DNA of 64,000 bases from Symsagittifera roscoffensis (taxonomy: Eukaryota; Xenacoelomorpha; Acoela; Convolutidae): the NCBI RefSeq assembly GCF_963678635.1, contig NC_087066.1, positions 38,633,755-38,697,754 on the forward strand, read 5' to 3'. Positions within the stretch are counted from its first letter, which is position 1; each line of letters starts with the position of its first letter. This document shows, in pieces, positions 50,063 through 61,525 of the stretch. The position numbers and the translations under genes were made by a program. The notes under the pieces were generated by a model that was not told where the DNA came from, ran no database searches, and was given only the letters and a program-made list of their open reading frames with translations.

Positions 50063-51883
50063 ATGTTTCAATGCTGCGACTGTGAAACGCCTTCAGCTTC
50101 AGCCGACGACTCACAAAGCCGAAGCTATGTCAACTTAAGTTCAAACCTCCGTTCTGTTATTCCCATTCGATGCATTGGCTACAACGAAGTTGCAAAAAAT
50201 CTAGCTATAGTCGACTTCCTCACTGGCGCTAAGCTGGAGTTTATAGCTGGACAACATATAGGAGTTCATTCACACGATTTGGGCAAAAACTTTGTGCCCA
50301 ACGACGTTAAGAGTGGACTTTTTACAATAGTTTCCCCGCCTTCTTTGCTTCCTGTGGTCAAAGTTGCGGTCGTGAGCTGCAAACTAGAAGCTACAATTGC
50401 TCATTTTCTGTTCTTTTCTGTCAAAATCAACGATATTTTGTTCATTGACAAGAAAGCGTGGGGAACGGTTGCGGTCTCACCGCGCATGCTGATTACCCCC
50501 TCGGAAGGTCCCCAAGGACTCTGTCTGATTTCGGGGGGTTATGCTGTTATGAGTCATCTGGCTATCATAGAGGAGTTGCTTGTCAATCCCGATGCTCAGA
50601 CGTTACCTAAGCCGACGGTCATCCAATCTAACAGGTTGCCGACAGAAGTGCCGTTCTACAAGCAGCTGAGTCAGTTAGCAGAAAGCAAAAAAATTGACTT
50701 CACGTTGAAAATCACAGGAAAAATTGCCAATAATAAGTTTCCAAAATATTCACAGCTGGGTCGAATTGACAAAGACTTTATGCGGAGTAAAATACATTGC
50801 CAACGATTATTTTGCGTCAGCGGGCCCGAAAAAATGGTGGAATCCGTTGTCTGGATTCTGTTGGATCTGGGCGTGTCTCCTGGCACAATAAGGACTGATT
50901 ACGTAATCAAACCTGACCCAACCAAAAGCGCAACCCGAGATAATTTAATGTCGAATATCATGAGTGCAATTGGCGGAACAGAAACACCCGAGCGAACGAA
51001 TGAAATTACGTTTAAGGACGAAAACGAAAACTATTTCAATGAGCATGGCTTGAACGATTTCTTTGCTAGCGTTGTCAAAGATTTGGCGACTGAAAAACCA
51101 TCAAAACCTTTCAGTTTTTGCATGTCAAAACTTCGATCCTATGCTGCTTTAGAATACCATAACACGAAACGAAGCGAATCGAGCGAGCAAGAAATTACAA
51201 ATTTCTTTGACAGCACCCAAAACCAAAATATTGAAGAGCCGACTTCAAAATGGCTGAAAACCTTCTCGAAAGTCATTTTCGGGGCTCGAAAAAGAACGGT
51301 TTTTGTGATCGGAATAAAACATAGAGAAGATATTCTATGGCTGCTGAAACAGGAACACTCGGTTATCATTGCTAAAGAAGTTTGGAAGCGACAAATCGCA
51401 GAAAGTTCCGAGATCGCGAACTTGTCAGGCAAATCTCAACTTCATTCTGGTTCGAATGAGAGATCTAGCTGTAGCTTTGAAAGCTTTCACACTTCTGATC
51501 TACATAGCGACTTACGGTTCTCGAAGATGAGTTTACAGGACTTAAGTCCAGAAATAATCGGAAATCATGTCGACTGTGTTCTAGATTGCAATTATTTCGA
51601 CTCCCTAACCTCAAATGAAGAAGAACAACAATTTCTGAACAAAGTTTCCCTACTACTTAGGCGAAGTGGCTGCTTGTTGTCTAGTTGTGTAACCAAAACG
51701 ACAAAAAGTGAGCCAAAAGATACTTTCGGGAAGGATTTTGATCAGAAAATGAGGCGGTATTTCAAGAAGTTTTGTTTGCTGACCGTTTCGAAAAGCAGCG
51801 ACGATACATTCTTGATAAATGAATCAACTTATTTTTTGCAGGGACCTAAGAATCTACAGCCTCCTTTGTTATGTTTATTATGA
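50063..51883 (+). CDS. OXNAD1-like FNR module fused to a TPMT-like methyltransferase module
   Basis: 606 residues in one uninterrupted exon. Residues about 30-300 follow the ferredoxin-reductase family in the OXNAD1 style: a barrel with F-I-A-G-Q-H-I-G, then LFTIVSPP in place of the usual R-x-Y-S/T flavin motif, LISGGYAVMSH in place of the glycine-rich nucleotide loop, and LFCVSGPEKMVESV as the C-G-P-P-x-M counterpart with LGVSPGTIRTDY. The usual Arg and Tyr of the flavin motif are absent. After a linker (about 300-405) comes KRTVFVIGIKHREDILWLLK, QEHSVIIAKEVWKRQIAE, then VDCVLDCNYFDSL and LLLRRSGCLL, the order of a thiopurine-methyltransferase-type fold with a degenerate SAM glycine loop. 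Redox or methyl transfer may be lost. The linker and fusion are seen; function is unknown. A copied 3' end lies at about 55055. Confidence 0.7.
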   Translation: MFQCCDCETPSASADDSQSRSYVNLSSNLRSVIPIRCIGYNEVAKNLAIVDFLTGAKLEFIAGQHIGVHSHDLGKNFVPNDVKSGLFTIVSPPSLLPVVKVAVVSCKLEATIAHFLFFSVKINDILFIDKKAWGTVAVSPRMLITPSEGPQGLCLISGGYAVMSHLAIIEELLVNPDAQTLPKPTVIQSNRLPTEVPFYKQLSQLAESKKIDFTLKITGKIANNKFPKYSQLGRIDKDFMRSKIHCQRLFCVSGPEKMVESVVWILLDLGVSPGTIRTDYVIKPDPTKSATRDNLMSNIMSAIGGTETPERTNEITFKDENENYFNEHGLNDFFASVVKDLATEKPSKPFSFCMSKLRSYAALEYHNTKRSESSEQEITNFFDSTQNQNIEEPTSKWLKTFSKVIFGARKRTVFVIGIKHREDILWLLKQEHSVIIAKEVWKRQIAESSEIANLSGKSQLHSGSNERSSCSFESFHTSDLHSDLRFSKMSLQDLSPEIIGNHVDCVLDCNYFDSLTSNEEEQQFLNKVSLLLRRSGCLLSSCVTKTTKSEPKDTFGKDFDQKMRRYFKKFCLLTVSKSSDDTFLINESTYFLQGPKNLQPPLLCLL

Positions 51884-52178
51884 CATTCAATTTTGAAATT
51901 ACATTTTATTTCCATTTTTTTTTTTCAATTATCGATTCATTGTCATCATCATCACTTGTTTCTTTTGTGCTCTCTTTCTCTCTTCTCTCTCTCTCTCTCT
52001 CTCTCTCTGTGGATCAATTTCTGGATATCTTTAACTATCCCCAAGAATTCTTGCAAATAGGAGAGGAGAGAATTTGCTAAAAATTCAGATATACTTAACC
52101 ATTGAATTATTTCTTTATAGGGGTGGCAATTCGTTGCTAGGTAATCTAGAGGAAGAAAACTTTAAAGATATATTTCTG

Positions 52179-52235
<57 letters not shown>

Positions 52236-52361
52236 AACAAGCCATCGCCTTCATGAACAAAAAATTTAAATTTGAGAAAAGTTGATACGTTTAGAAATTT
52301 GAATCACGAAACTTAGCTCCTGCCAAACATTACGAAGAATCTAATTCGTCAAATGTACAGT
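51884..52361 (+). other. 3' flank of the OXNAD-TPMT gene with CT microsatellites
   Basis: CT runs at about 51970-52008 and 52180-52234. Together with 54451-55040 this is copy A of a tandem duplication whose copy B is 55055-56080. Confidence 0.6.
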
Positions 52362-54450
52362 CAAGCGCCCTTCTAGGAAATTCTCGAGGAGGGGCGGATT
52401 TTAAAAAATATAATAAAAATTTTGTCGACTTTTTTTATAGGTCGACCAAATTGGTTTTCTGTGCTCTGCCAAACCACTGTAAAGACCCCATTTTGACCCG
52501 CAGGCAAAGTTTTTTTTAAATAGGCCAAAAAGGGCTTTTTTTATCACTTTTGAAAAGTTTTGACCAAAAAATGCGTGTTTTTTCGGCGCGTGCTCCACCC
52601 TCAAAATTGGCGCCGAAGGCACCCTTAAAAAAAATAAGGGTCCGTTATCAAAAATGGATATCTCAAAATAGTACAAAGGGGCCATTTGAGTTGGCAGGGG
52701 CTCGAATCCCTGAGAAAGAAACGTCCACATGCCCCCTCCCCACCCCTGGAGCCCTGGTTTTTTTCTCGAGGGGACGAGGGCGTTTTTTGAGAGACGTTTT
52801 TTTTTAAAAGTTTTGATGGAAGTTTTTCAGAATAAATACCCTTTAAAAAAGGAAATTTTTTGGATTTTTTGGACCAATTGATGTGTAATTTCACAACTCA
52901 TGTCCAAAAACTTATCGATCCCTTGCTTAACCAATAAAATTGACTTCAAATTTTTTCCCCTAGAAAGAACTACAATGAACAATTACGGCCCAAGTTTTTG
53001 TTTTCCTTGTTTTGAATGTTTTCTCCCAGTCATCTTCCCACCTGGTATTGGTGTCGATCTCAGTGGCAACAGCTGGAAGAAGATATAATTCAAAAAAGTT
53101 TCAACATGGGAAAGGAAAAGACCAACATAAGAGCTGTTCAGCTCCTCACGTAGACCCTGCTGTTGCGCCCCTGCATTATTGCAAATTACATGCAAATTTT
53201 TGACTATTTGTTTCTGGGCTGGGTAATGTTACCTCACTCTCAAGCAAAGAAAATGAAAAAATTATAATCATGCTATAATAAGCTTAATTATTTTCGCCAA
53301 GGTTTCTCGCAACTCACAACTGCAATTACTAAGCTTACATCTCGAAACGTAGAAATTGCAAAGAAAAAATAATTTCACAAGAAAAACATTGATAACTGGT
53401 TGCTAGGTAAGTAACACTAGTGTTCCGACCTCAGTCCTTGAGGCAAACAAAACATCGAAAAAGAACATTTTTTCAATATTTATCGTTTTTCAGAAATATT
53501 TTTTGGAATTAAAAAACATTTTTTTTTTTCAAAAAAATTAAAAACACACATTTAAATGACCGCTTGAAACATAGTAATAAATCGTTCAAGTTTTTTCAAA
53601 GCTTATAGTGAGAAGAAGCGTCTCCTCTTTTCACTAAAAATGAGTCTGAAAAACCAAAAATCCTGACTAGCTTTTCTTGAGGCACCTAAACTTAGACCAA
53701 AAACCCAACCTCTACTAAAGTTCACTCAAGTCATTTCAGTAATAGGGTTGGAACCATAAACAAACTGCAAAAGAAAGCTAACTTTGTGAAACATGACCAA
53801 GATAGAAGAAGAATAATCAATCAACTCGAAAGAAAAACTATTAAAAAAATATTGTTTTATGAATCTAAAATTTTACGATCGACAGTTTATTTTGTATGAC
53901 TATCCCAATTTGAGAAATCAAGATCAATATAAAAAAATTTCCGCTGGAAATCTAAAAACCATTGGGGGCATTCGCGATTTTTTCCGCCTTTTGTTCTTTT
54001 GAATACTTATACTCAGGGGCTGTACTAGGATTTTCTCGAGGGGGGGGGAACGGATTTTTTTTAATATCGAAAATTTTGTCGACTTTTCTTAGGTCAACTA
54101 AATTGATTTTGTGAGTTCTCCCAAACCACGATAAAGACTCTATTTTAGTTACTTTTCTGCGCCGCAGCCAAATTTGTGAAAAAAACGGGCTAAAAAAATG
54201 GTTTTATGATTTTTTTGCTTTTTTCGAAAAGTACGACCAAAAAATTTTGTTTTTTTTCGGCATGCGCTCCCTTCTCAAAATTAGTATAGATTAGCACCGA
54301 AGGCGCCTCTAGAAAAATTTTAAGGTCAATCAGCCAACAATAGATATCTCAAAATAGTACAAAGGTTGGTCCCTTTGGGTGGGCAGGGGGTCGAATCTCT
54401 GAAGAAAAGGGCGTCCGCCCCCTACCCCCCCCCCCCTAAATCCGCTACTG
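52362..54450 (-). mobile_element. 2.1-kb composite hAT-like insertion
   Basis: Two MITE-like ends in the same orientation (52362-52748 and 54014-54450) enclose 1.27 kb of other sequence. TGTACAGT (52354-52361) and TGTACAAA (54451-54458) flank the whole, matching six of eight bases, and the duplicated copy B lacks the segment at this place. Ends: CAAGCGCCCTTCTAGG and CCTAAATCCGCTACTG. No transposase is encoded; the middle contains a family C segment (about 53110-53290). Confidence 0.6.
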
Positions 54451-55040
54451 TGTACAAAACTGCCAGAAATGTACACTAATGTCGAATTTCCGGTACTGTT
54501 TTTTTTTGAAAAAATTGGCAAAAAAAATTTTTGCGACAGAAACTTCCTTCAAAGTTGATATATAGCAGCGGCGACCGGCTCTTTTGAAAATATAAGGCAA
54601 CAAAGTTAAATATACCTTGATTAAAACACTGCTGAGCTGTGACAAATTGAATCTATAGCACTCCCCGTTATCTCTGCAAGTACATCAAAAATCGTCATCT
54701 CAAACAGCCTACATCTTTGTTAGCATACTCTTATTGAACATTTTTTGGTATTTCAGGTAGAAAAATCTGATACAAACTTCAAAAGTTTTGACTTTTTTCA
54801 GATGTCACATATTATTTCCTACAAAATTCGGTTACTCCCGGAACGGAAACTAGAACATAATTTTAAAAAATTAATATAAATAATGAAACAAGACTGCTCG
54901 TATCAAGCCGAAGCCCTGAAAGTTCCGATTGCCTTTTATGTTCTACGGCGTAGTTTTCGCTTAAATAGAAATGACGAGATTTTCAAAATACAAAAATTAA
55001 AGCGTTTCATTATCAATTTTTGAGATGCTGTTTTTGTTTT
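54451..55040 (+). repeat. Remainder of duplication copy A
   Basis: TGTACAAAACTGCCAGAAATG onward corresponds to copy B near 55490-55980 (shared AATCTATAGCACTCC, TTAGCATACTCTTATTGA, GAACGGAAACTAGAA, GCCGAAGCCCTGAAAGTTC). Diverged by roughly one base in five by eye. Confidence 0.65.
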
Positions 55041-55054
55041 CTATTTCTATAGGA

Positions 55055-55326
55055 AAAATAACAATCAGTGAGCCAAAAGGTACTTTTGGGAAGGTTTTCG
55101 ATGAAAAGTGAAGCGGTATTTGAAGAAGTATTCTTTGCTGTCCTTTTCGAGAAGCAGCGCGACAATACATTCCTAGTTTATGAATCTTTTTATTTCCTGC
55201 AGGGACCTACAAATCTAAAGCCTCTTTTTTGATGGTTTTTTATGCCATTATTTTTCAAAATTATGCGTTGCCTCTGCATTTTTTTCAATTATGATATCAT
55301 TATCATCATCACTGGCTTCTTTTGTG

Positions 55327-55358
<32 letters not shown>

Positions 55359-56080
55359 AACTTGAAAAAGCAATTACCGTCATGATTGATGACTTTAATT
55401 TCGAGAATGGCTGATACGTTTTGATAATAATATCACAAAAATTAGCTTCTGCTTAACGTTATGACATATCTATTATACCAAAAGTACAGTAATGCCAGAA
55501 CATTTTTGAAAAGTTTTGCAAAAATTACCTCTTGTGGAAAAAAAATCCTTCAAATGGATAGTAAGCAACCACGACGGCCTCTTTTCTAAGGCATCAAGGT
55601 GAAGGGTCTTTTTTTCTAGAAACTATCGAGTTGGAATTGTTCCGACAAAAGATCTACACGTTTGAATCTACAGCACTCCATGTTTTCTGTTTAAGTACAC
55701 CAAGAATCGTCGTCTCAATTATTATACATTTTTGTTAGCATGCTCTTATTGAGTATTTTTTGGCATTCCATTTTTTGGAACATGCGTTTTTCAATAAAAA
55801 GTGTTTAAGCTTTTAGATATCGTATGTTTCATTCTACAAAAATTGGTTACAGTGGAGCGGAAGCTAGAAAGTGTACACCTAATAGAAAGTACACCTGATA
55901 GAAGCTAAAACTATATCTAATAGAACAATTAAACAAGTTTTCTCGTATCGAAGCGAAGCCTTGAATGTTCTGACTGCTCTTTAAATTTTATTGAGTAGTT
56001 TTCATTTGAAAAGACATGATGAAATTTTTGAAAAAAAAAACTGAAAAAAAAAATCATTTTTTTGAGATTGTTTTTTTTTC
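55055..56080 (+). pseudogene. Tandem copy of the OXNAD-TPMT 3' end (copy B)
   Basis: 55070-55240 matches the last coding part of the OXNAD-TPMT gene (from AGTGAGCCAAAAG through GGGACCTAC/GAATCTA..GCCTC), with base changes and a frame disruption, then the 3' flank including a CT run (55327-55355). Only the gene end is present, with no upstream exon or start, so it is a pseudogene fragment. It preserves the pre-insertion state of the site hit by the 2.1-kb element. Confidence 0.75.
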
Positions 56081-57955
56081 GGAAATCACTTACCCACACG
56101 CAAAATATGATGCATTTTGGATAGAGCAAAGCTTTGACTAGAGCAATAAAGGTGCCTCAAAATAATTTGGAAGGATATCTAAGACTGATTAAATTTCCGC
56201 TCACGCGTCAATTAGACGAAATATATCGCGCAATAGTTATTCCAAATTGCCCGAAGTTGCAACCTTTAAACCCCAATAAATTTGCAAAAAAAACGACAGG
56301 TGAATTATCTTTTTAAATTTGAGCTCAAAACATTAATTATTTTCGGCTGATATGAAAACTGTCAAAATATCCCAATCAAAAAGTCAAAAACTGTCCAACA
56401 AAAAATCACAAAACTTCTGTCACCTGCTTCGAAAGTCGGAGCAAAAACTGCACAACTCAAGAACAATTTTTCCGACACTCTCTTTGAAAATTGGAGCAAA
56501 AAATATTCTTTAAAAAGTACTCACGCTCGAGTGGTGTACAAAATGTTGCTCAAGCTGCTACAACTTATTGCATTTTTGCAGTTCAGATCATCAAAGGTCA
56601 ATTCAAACAAAGATAGCCGGGTGCTCTGCAAATTGCACAGAATGAGACTTTTTTCGACTTTCTTAGTCCAAAAATCAACCTTTCTATGCCTAGTGTTTAC
56701 TTTATTTTGTTTCAAAAAGATTAGCTAGAACTAGTCAATCAAGTTTTAGCATCATCTCAAAATGTTTGCTCACACTTTTAAAATGACCTAAAAATAAGAC
56801 GAGATAGACAAAATACTATTTTTTTGGTTACATTTGAAATTTGTTTCAAATCAGCTGTTAAGTTTTACCCAGACTACAAAAACACAGAAAATAGCTCAAG
56901 GAAGCAAAAATACCACAATTGTGCTCCAAAATGACCACCCTAGAGTGTTCCGGAGACAAATTCAATTCTTCCAAAAGTTCTTAAGAGATAAGTTACATTA
57001 TTTTTTATATTTCGATCGAATTTTACTGTAGAAAGCAACATTTAAGACCCAAGCTTAGAAATTGCATTAAAAAATTTGACGGCAGAAAAAAAATTTATGA
57101 TATCTGTACACCAAGTGCTCCACGGCTCGTTGTTATGAAACAGAGCAAGATTTACAAACATTTTTTGGATCCACAATCACATTCAGAAAATGCCATCCTG
57201 GTTTTTCACCCTAGTTTTTGGTTTGTTTTCACCCTAGTTCATTCGCTTAGTTGTTAATTACCGTCATAAATACTTTCAGTTGTGTTTAAAAGTATGAATA
57301 ATGGCTGAAAACGGCACAAAACGTCAGAAAAGCAGGTACAAAAATTGTCTGAAAACCGCCTCCATATCAAGTTGAGGAGTGACTCACGTGTCGTCCATAC
57401 ATTCATAATAAGTCTAAATAGCAGATCAATTCAAACCGTTCATTCTCGTCACATGGAAATTGGTTGAGCATTGTGTTACTTCGACCACATGAGACAAATG
57501 ACGGATCAAGTTAACATCCCCCCAAAAATAGAATATGTTAAGATCCCCAACCCAGCGTTCAATTTAAATTAAGTTGCTCAGCGCTGCGTGTAAAGCGTTC
57601 TATTCTGGTTGGCTGAAAGTTCGAACTCAGAACCAAGTTAACATCCTAGCCCCTGAACGGCTTAGGGGAGGAGGATCTTAATTTGGTCCCAATTAATTTT
57701 GGTTTCAGCAGTTTGCAGAAGATTTTTTGAAGGCTATCCAGCCTGTCTGAAAATAAATCGCTTTTTCCCCACTAACGAGACCGAGTGAGTATTTGTTGAG
57801 CAAAGCTCTTTCTTGCAACTCAAGGCTGTTTTTTGGTCTAGAAATTTTACGTGGTGCCATTATTACAGTCGAAAATAGTCGACAGACACACTATCATTGT
57901 CATGGCAGGGAACGAATTCATAATCTGATATATTCACAATGAACACCTTACTTTT
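56081..57955. other. No gene recognised
   Basis: AT-rich; a family-B-like piece (CGAAAGTCGGAGCAAAAACTG) lies near 56430. No supported coding region. Confidence 0.4.
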
Positions 57956-58120
57956 ATGCTAATTGTCAATGTTTCTGCAATTATATGTTGTAATTGCATT
58001 TACAAAAACCAGGAATTCCTGTATCAGGGCAACGAAAGCGTTGAGTGTTGTGACTGCTATGGGAGTCTGCACTCATTTGGGTTGGATTTGGCGCCCAACT
58101 GCTGCGAGTTGCTCTGCTAA
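57956..58120 (+). CDS. Short cysteine-rich ORF, 54 aa, doubtful
   Basis: ATG at 57956 to TAA at 58118-58120. The peptide has the pattern IICCNC, then 17 residues, CCDC, then 16 residues, CCELLC-stop: ten cysteines in 54 residues. Possible acceptors lie at AACCAG (58012). It could be a short secreted or zinc-binding peptide, or the last exon of a larger gene; the start region is AT-rich and hydrophobic (MLIVNVSAII), possibly part of a signal. Not recognised. Confidence 0.3.
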   Translation: MLIVNVSAIICCNCIYKNQEFLYQGNESVECCDCYGSLHSFGLDLAPNCCELLC

Positions 58121-59571
58121 AAGCCATCCAAATTTTGTGCATGCTTCAAGCTTTTGCATGAACTACAGGCTATCAATCAAAATAAAGTGCCATTCCAATG
58201 AATCATAAACATAAATCAAATATTTTTGGTTTTTGTTTGAATATGCGCAGAATGCTACCATGCGTATTTTGATCTTTCAGAAACAATTTATTTGAAACAA
58301 GGACTGCGCTATGATTTTTCTGCCGACCGTTTTTTTCGCTGACCACTTCGTTCGACCCCTTTTTTCCAACTGTTGGAAAGTTCCCAAAGTCACCCGCCTC
58401 TTCTAAATGAGTGAAACCTCCTCCCCAAGAAAATAAACGCCACGCCCTCAATTCTGCCCCAGGTTCCAGTAGTTTTAAGAAAAATTTTTTGTTTGCTTCC
58501 ACGTTTTTACAATTAAGCACGACCACTTTTTCCAGTCAATCATTTGAGGTTCACGATTCAACTTGGATCAATTTAATTGGACCGATAAAGCCACGCGATA
58601 TAAAAAAAATGAAAATTAGCGCGCACAAATAATCCTAATTTGCTTAGGCGGGCAATTTCAAACCTATTGTTTTAACGAAAAAATATCGCAGTTAAAAAAA
58701 ATAAACTTTTAAGCTCAGGAGTTCAATATTTTTCATATGGATGATATAAAAAGGTTTCTTCAACATCATTGAATTGAAAAATCGAAATTGGACCGAACAA
58801 AAAAAACTAATCAAGAGTTTGAATTTCTTCATCATTTTTCGTAGAAGAATTATCATAGAAAAGTAATTAAATTTCCTTTTCAATAACTGTTTTGCCTCAA
58901 TAGACAGCTTTGCAATCGAAAATTTGCGTAAACACTCTTTCATGTTCAGGCAAACAAATTTTCGAGCAAGTTTTCATGAAATTAATACTTGAAAACAGTT
59001 ACCAATCTAAATATTTTAAAGAAAATGAATCACGATTTTTATTGTAACTTCTACATAATTTTCCTGAGTTTGTTAAAATCTGCTGGAAAACAAAACCGTA
59101 CGCAGTATTTTTTTAAAGTAATTCCGTGGCGTGGCTGCACTAGAAAATTTTTTTGAAATTTTTTTAAAAACCAAATTTTGTATCCTAACAATTGTTTTTT
59201 TGCTGTCTCGACCTTTTAAGAAACTGCGGAATATTTACACTTTTGGTGGTTTTTTATTCTGTCAAATTTTGACTGCTTATTTTAAAAAATTTAACTGGTT
59301 TTTAATACCATTTGAGAGATATTGTTGTTTTGAGCTAAATAATAAAAAAAAAGATTTCACCTGTGATCATTTCGCAAGTTTACGGGGGTTTGAATGTTGC
59401 TAGTTTGGACAATATGTGATGGTTAACGTTTAAGGCAATTTTGAAGCGAATTGGTATATGGCACTATTCTTAAAATACAAAAAAAGCTTGTAACAAAGAT
59501 CAAACATATAGCTTAGGATAGAATATCATCATAGCCTAGCATAGCATAGCATAGTGTAGCAAAATGCAATT
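58121..59571. other. No gene recognised; family B remnant
   Basis: A diverged family B piece is visible at about 59100-59440 (TGACTGCTTATTTTAAAAAATTTAACTGG, TTGTTTTGAGCTAAAT, GGGGGTTTGAATGTTGC). An ATAGC simple repeat precedes the gap. Confidence 0.45.
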
Positions 59572-59771
59572 NNNNNNNNNNNNNNNNNNNNNNNNNNNNN
59601 NNNNNNNNNNNNNNNNNNNNNNNNNNNNNNNNNNNNNNNNNNNNNNNNNNNNNNNNNNNNNNNNNNNNNNNNNNNNNNNNNNNNNNNNNNNNNNNNNNNN
59701 NNNNNNNNNNNNNNNNNNNNNNNNNNNNNNNNNNNNNNNNNNNNNNNNNNNNNNNNNNNNNNNNNNNNNNN
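59572..59771. other. Assembly gap, 200 N
   Basis: Run of exactly 200 N, a conventional placeholder; true length unknown. Left flank is an ATAGC tandem repeat (CATAGCCTAGCATAGCATAGC). Confidence 0.99.
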
Positions 59772-60338
59772 ACCGATTAGCTAGCCAATTCAACTCAGAG
59801 CAATTTTGTTGCGCGGGATAACTCGCCATGCCTAAATAAAAAATTTGACATAATCAGCATTATGAAGAGGATCTTCAAAGTGTTCATAAAATAGTCCAGA
59901 GCATTGTCAAGTTAGCAATTTTCAAAAAACCCAGAAATTTGCAAAAACTGGTCAGAGCTTAAATATCTCTTTCTATGTGATTTCAGGGAGTCGATATCTT
60001 CAATGAGGCATATAAATTTTTTGTAAAAATTGTTATTTCGATCGCCTAAAATTGACTGAATAAAATAGAAGGGATGAACCGTACAAACCGCTCTTAAATG
60101 ACCCTCTGTAGAATGTTCTCCCCAAAGAATGTATCAATTATGAAAAATAAATCTGTATGCATTTCAAGCAAACGCACAAACAAAATTGGATTTTACATTT
60201 TTATGAGGGCTTAAATTTGTGTGATATTAATTACACAAATAAATAATTTGAATCTTTTTTTTGTAATACGGTTAATTTGAACGGATATCTACGCTATGCT
60301 CAAAATTAGTTCTTAAAAAATCCACTTTCTCGCCTTAT
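59772..60338. other. No gene recognised
   Basis: AT-rich sequence right of the gap; nothing supported. Confidence 0.4.
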
Positions 60339-60875
60339 TGTTCCGACTTTCGATACGAAAGTTACGGAATATTTGTGCTCGGGGTGGGTTTTTTTTCTTC
60401 AGACAAATTTCGACTTTTTAACTAGCCATTTTTGACGGTATTTTTTTTATCATTCAAAAGGTATTGTTGCCTTGAGTTCAAATTTGAAAAGATATTTTAC
60501 TTGTGACCATATTTTGTATAGTAAACGGGGGTTTAAATATTGCCAGTTTGGCCAATTTGGGGGCAATTAACGCCCGATATTTTTCGCGCTATTAACGCGT
60601 AACGGAGAGTTAATCCCTCTTAGAAATCGTTCCAAATTGGTTGCTCAGGTTAGCTTAGCTTATTTGCCATAATTGATTTGTTTAAAAAGAGTTAATTCTA
60701 TCCTTTATATGGCGTGTGGGGGGATGATTTTCATAAAAAAATTTCAAATTTAAGAATTTTTTTTTTTTCATTTTGTTTTATTTCTTTTAATTTTTTTAAA
60801 TGTTATTACTGCTCCATAAACCTTAAAAGGCAGTCGGAATTTTCAGAGCTTCGCCCTGATGCGAACAGTCTTTTA
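60339..60875 (+). repeat. Interspersed repeat family B, most complete copy
   Basis: From ATTGTTCCGACTTTCGATAC to about GCCCTGATGCGAACAGTC (537 bp). Interior words: GGAATATTTGTGCTCGGGGTGGG, TTAACTAGCCATTTTTGACGG, CCTTGAGTTCAAATTTG, GGGGGTTTAAATATTGCCAG, TATGGCGTGTGGGGGGATGATTTT, CTGCTCCATAAACC. CCGACT occurs near both ends. No ORF, no recognised superfamily; probably a non-autonomous transposon. Confidence 0.65.
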
Positions 60876-61280
60876 TCGTTTAGGGGGGATTGTACGGTCA
60901 ATAAAATTTTGGAACATTCTAACTAGGTTTGTACAAACCATGTAGAACTAACTTAGAAAAATTAAAAAAAAAAAAGGAAATGTGTTGCTTTAAAATGTTA
61001 CAATTGAGTTTGCTATGTACACGATTGTAGAAAGTCGGTGAATTTACAGATTTTTTATATCGAAAGTAAACTAGGACAAAGTAAACAAATATACACTACA
61101 AAATGTACATCTGAATTGTACCTAATAAAATTATTTAATTCAAATACGATTGAATAAAACTTTACATAAATGAAAAATGACAAATGAGAAAAAATTGCAC
61201 TGTCATTTGAAGTTTTAACTCAAATTAGTTTCAATTCTGAATCAATTGGTGACATTATTTTGCTCACTTTGTCTCTGTCT
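60876..61280. other. No gene recognised
   Basis: AT-rich; nothing supported. Confidence 0.4.
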
Positions 61281-61288
61281 TTCATTTT

Positions 61289-61379
61289 AAGTGGTCCAAT
61301 GGAAGAAAGTGAGCGTGGCTGAATCTATGGATACTAACTGTGCTGTTGCCACTGAGGTTGTTTCAGCGAAAAAACCAGG
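61289..61379 (+). CDS. Candidate first coding exon, doubtful
   Basis: ATG at 61329 opens MDTNCAVATEVVSAKKP up to a good donor CCAG|GTAAGC (61380). An upstream AAG could be an acceptor. No continuation exon was found downstream in the window, so this rests on one splice site and composition. Confidence 0.25.
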
Positions 61380-61525
61380 TAAGCGTTGTATCGGCTACTA
61401 ATATCGGTTTCCGTGGCGAATCTGTCAACGGGCCAAAGAGTCTGCGGTTGACCATTTAAAATGCGGATGGAGCAATAATTGCGGCAGAGCATTCGCTTAA
61501 GACTATGGTTTGTCGCATCGTAGGG

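Noticed and set aside
59536..59829. Open frames across the N gap
   Set aside because: They consist of unknown residues over the 200-N run and have no meaning.
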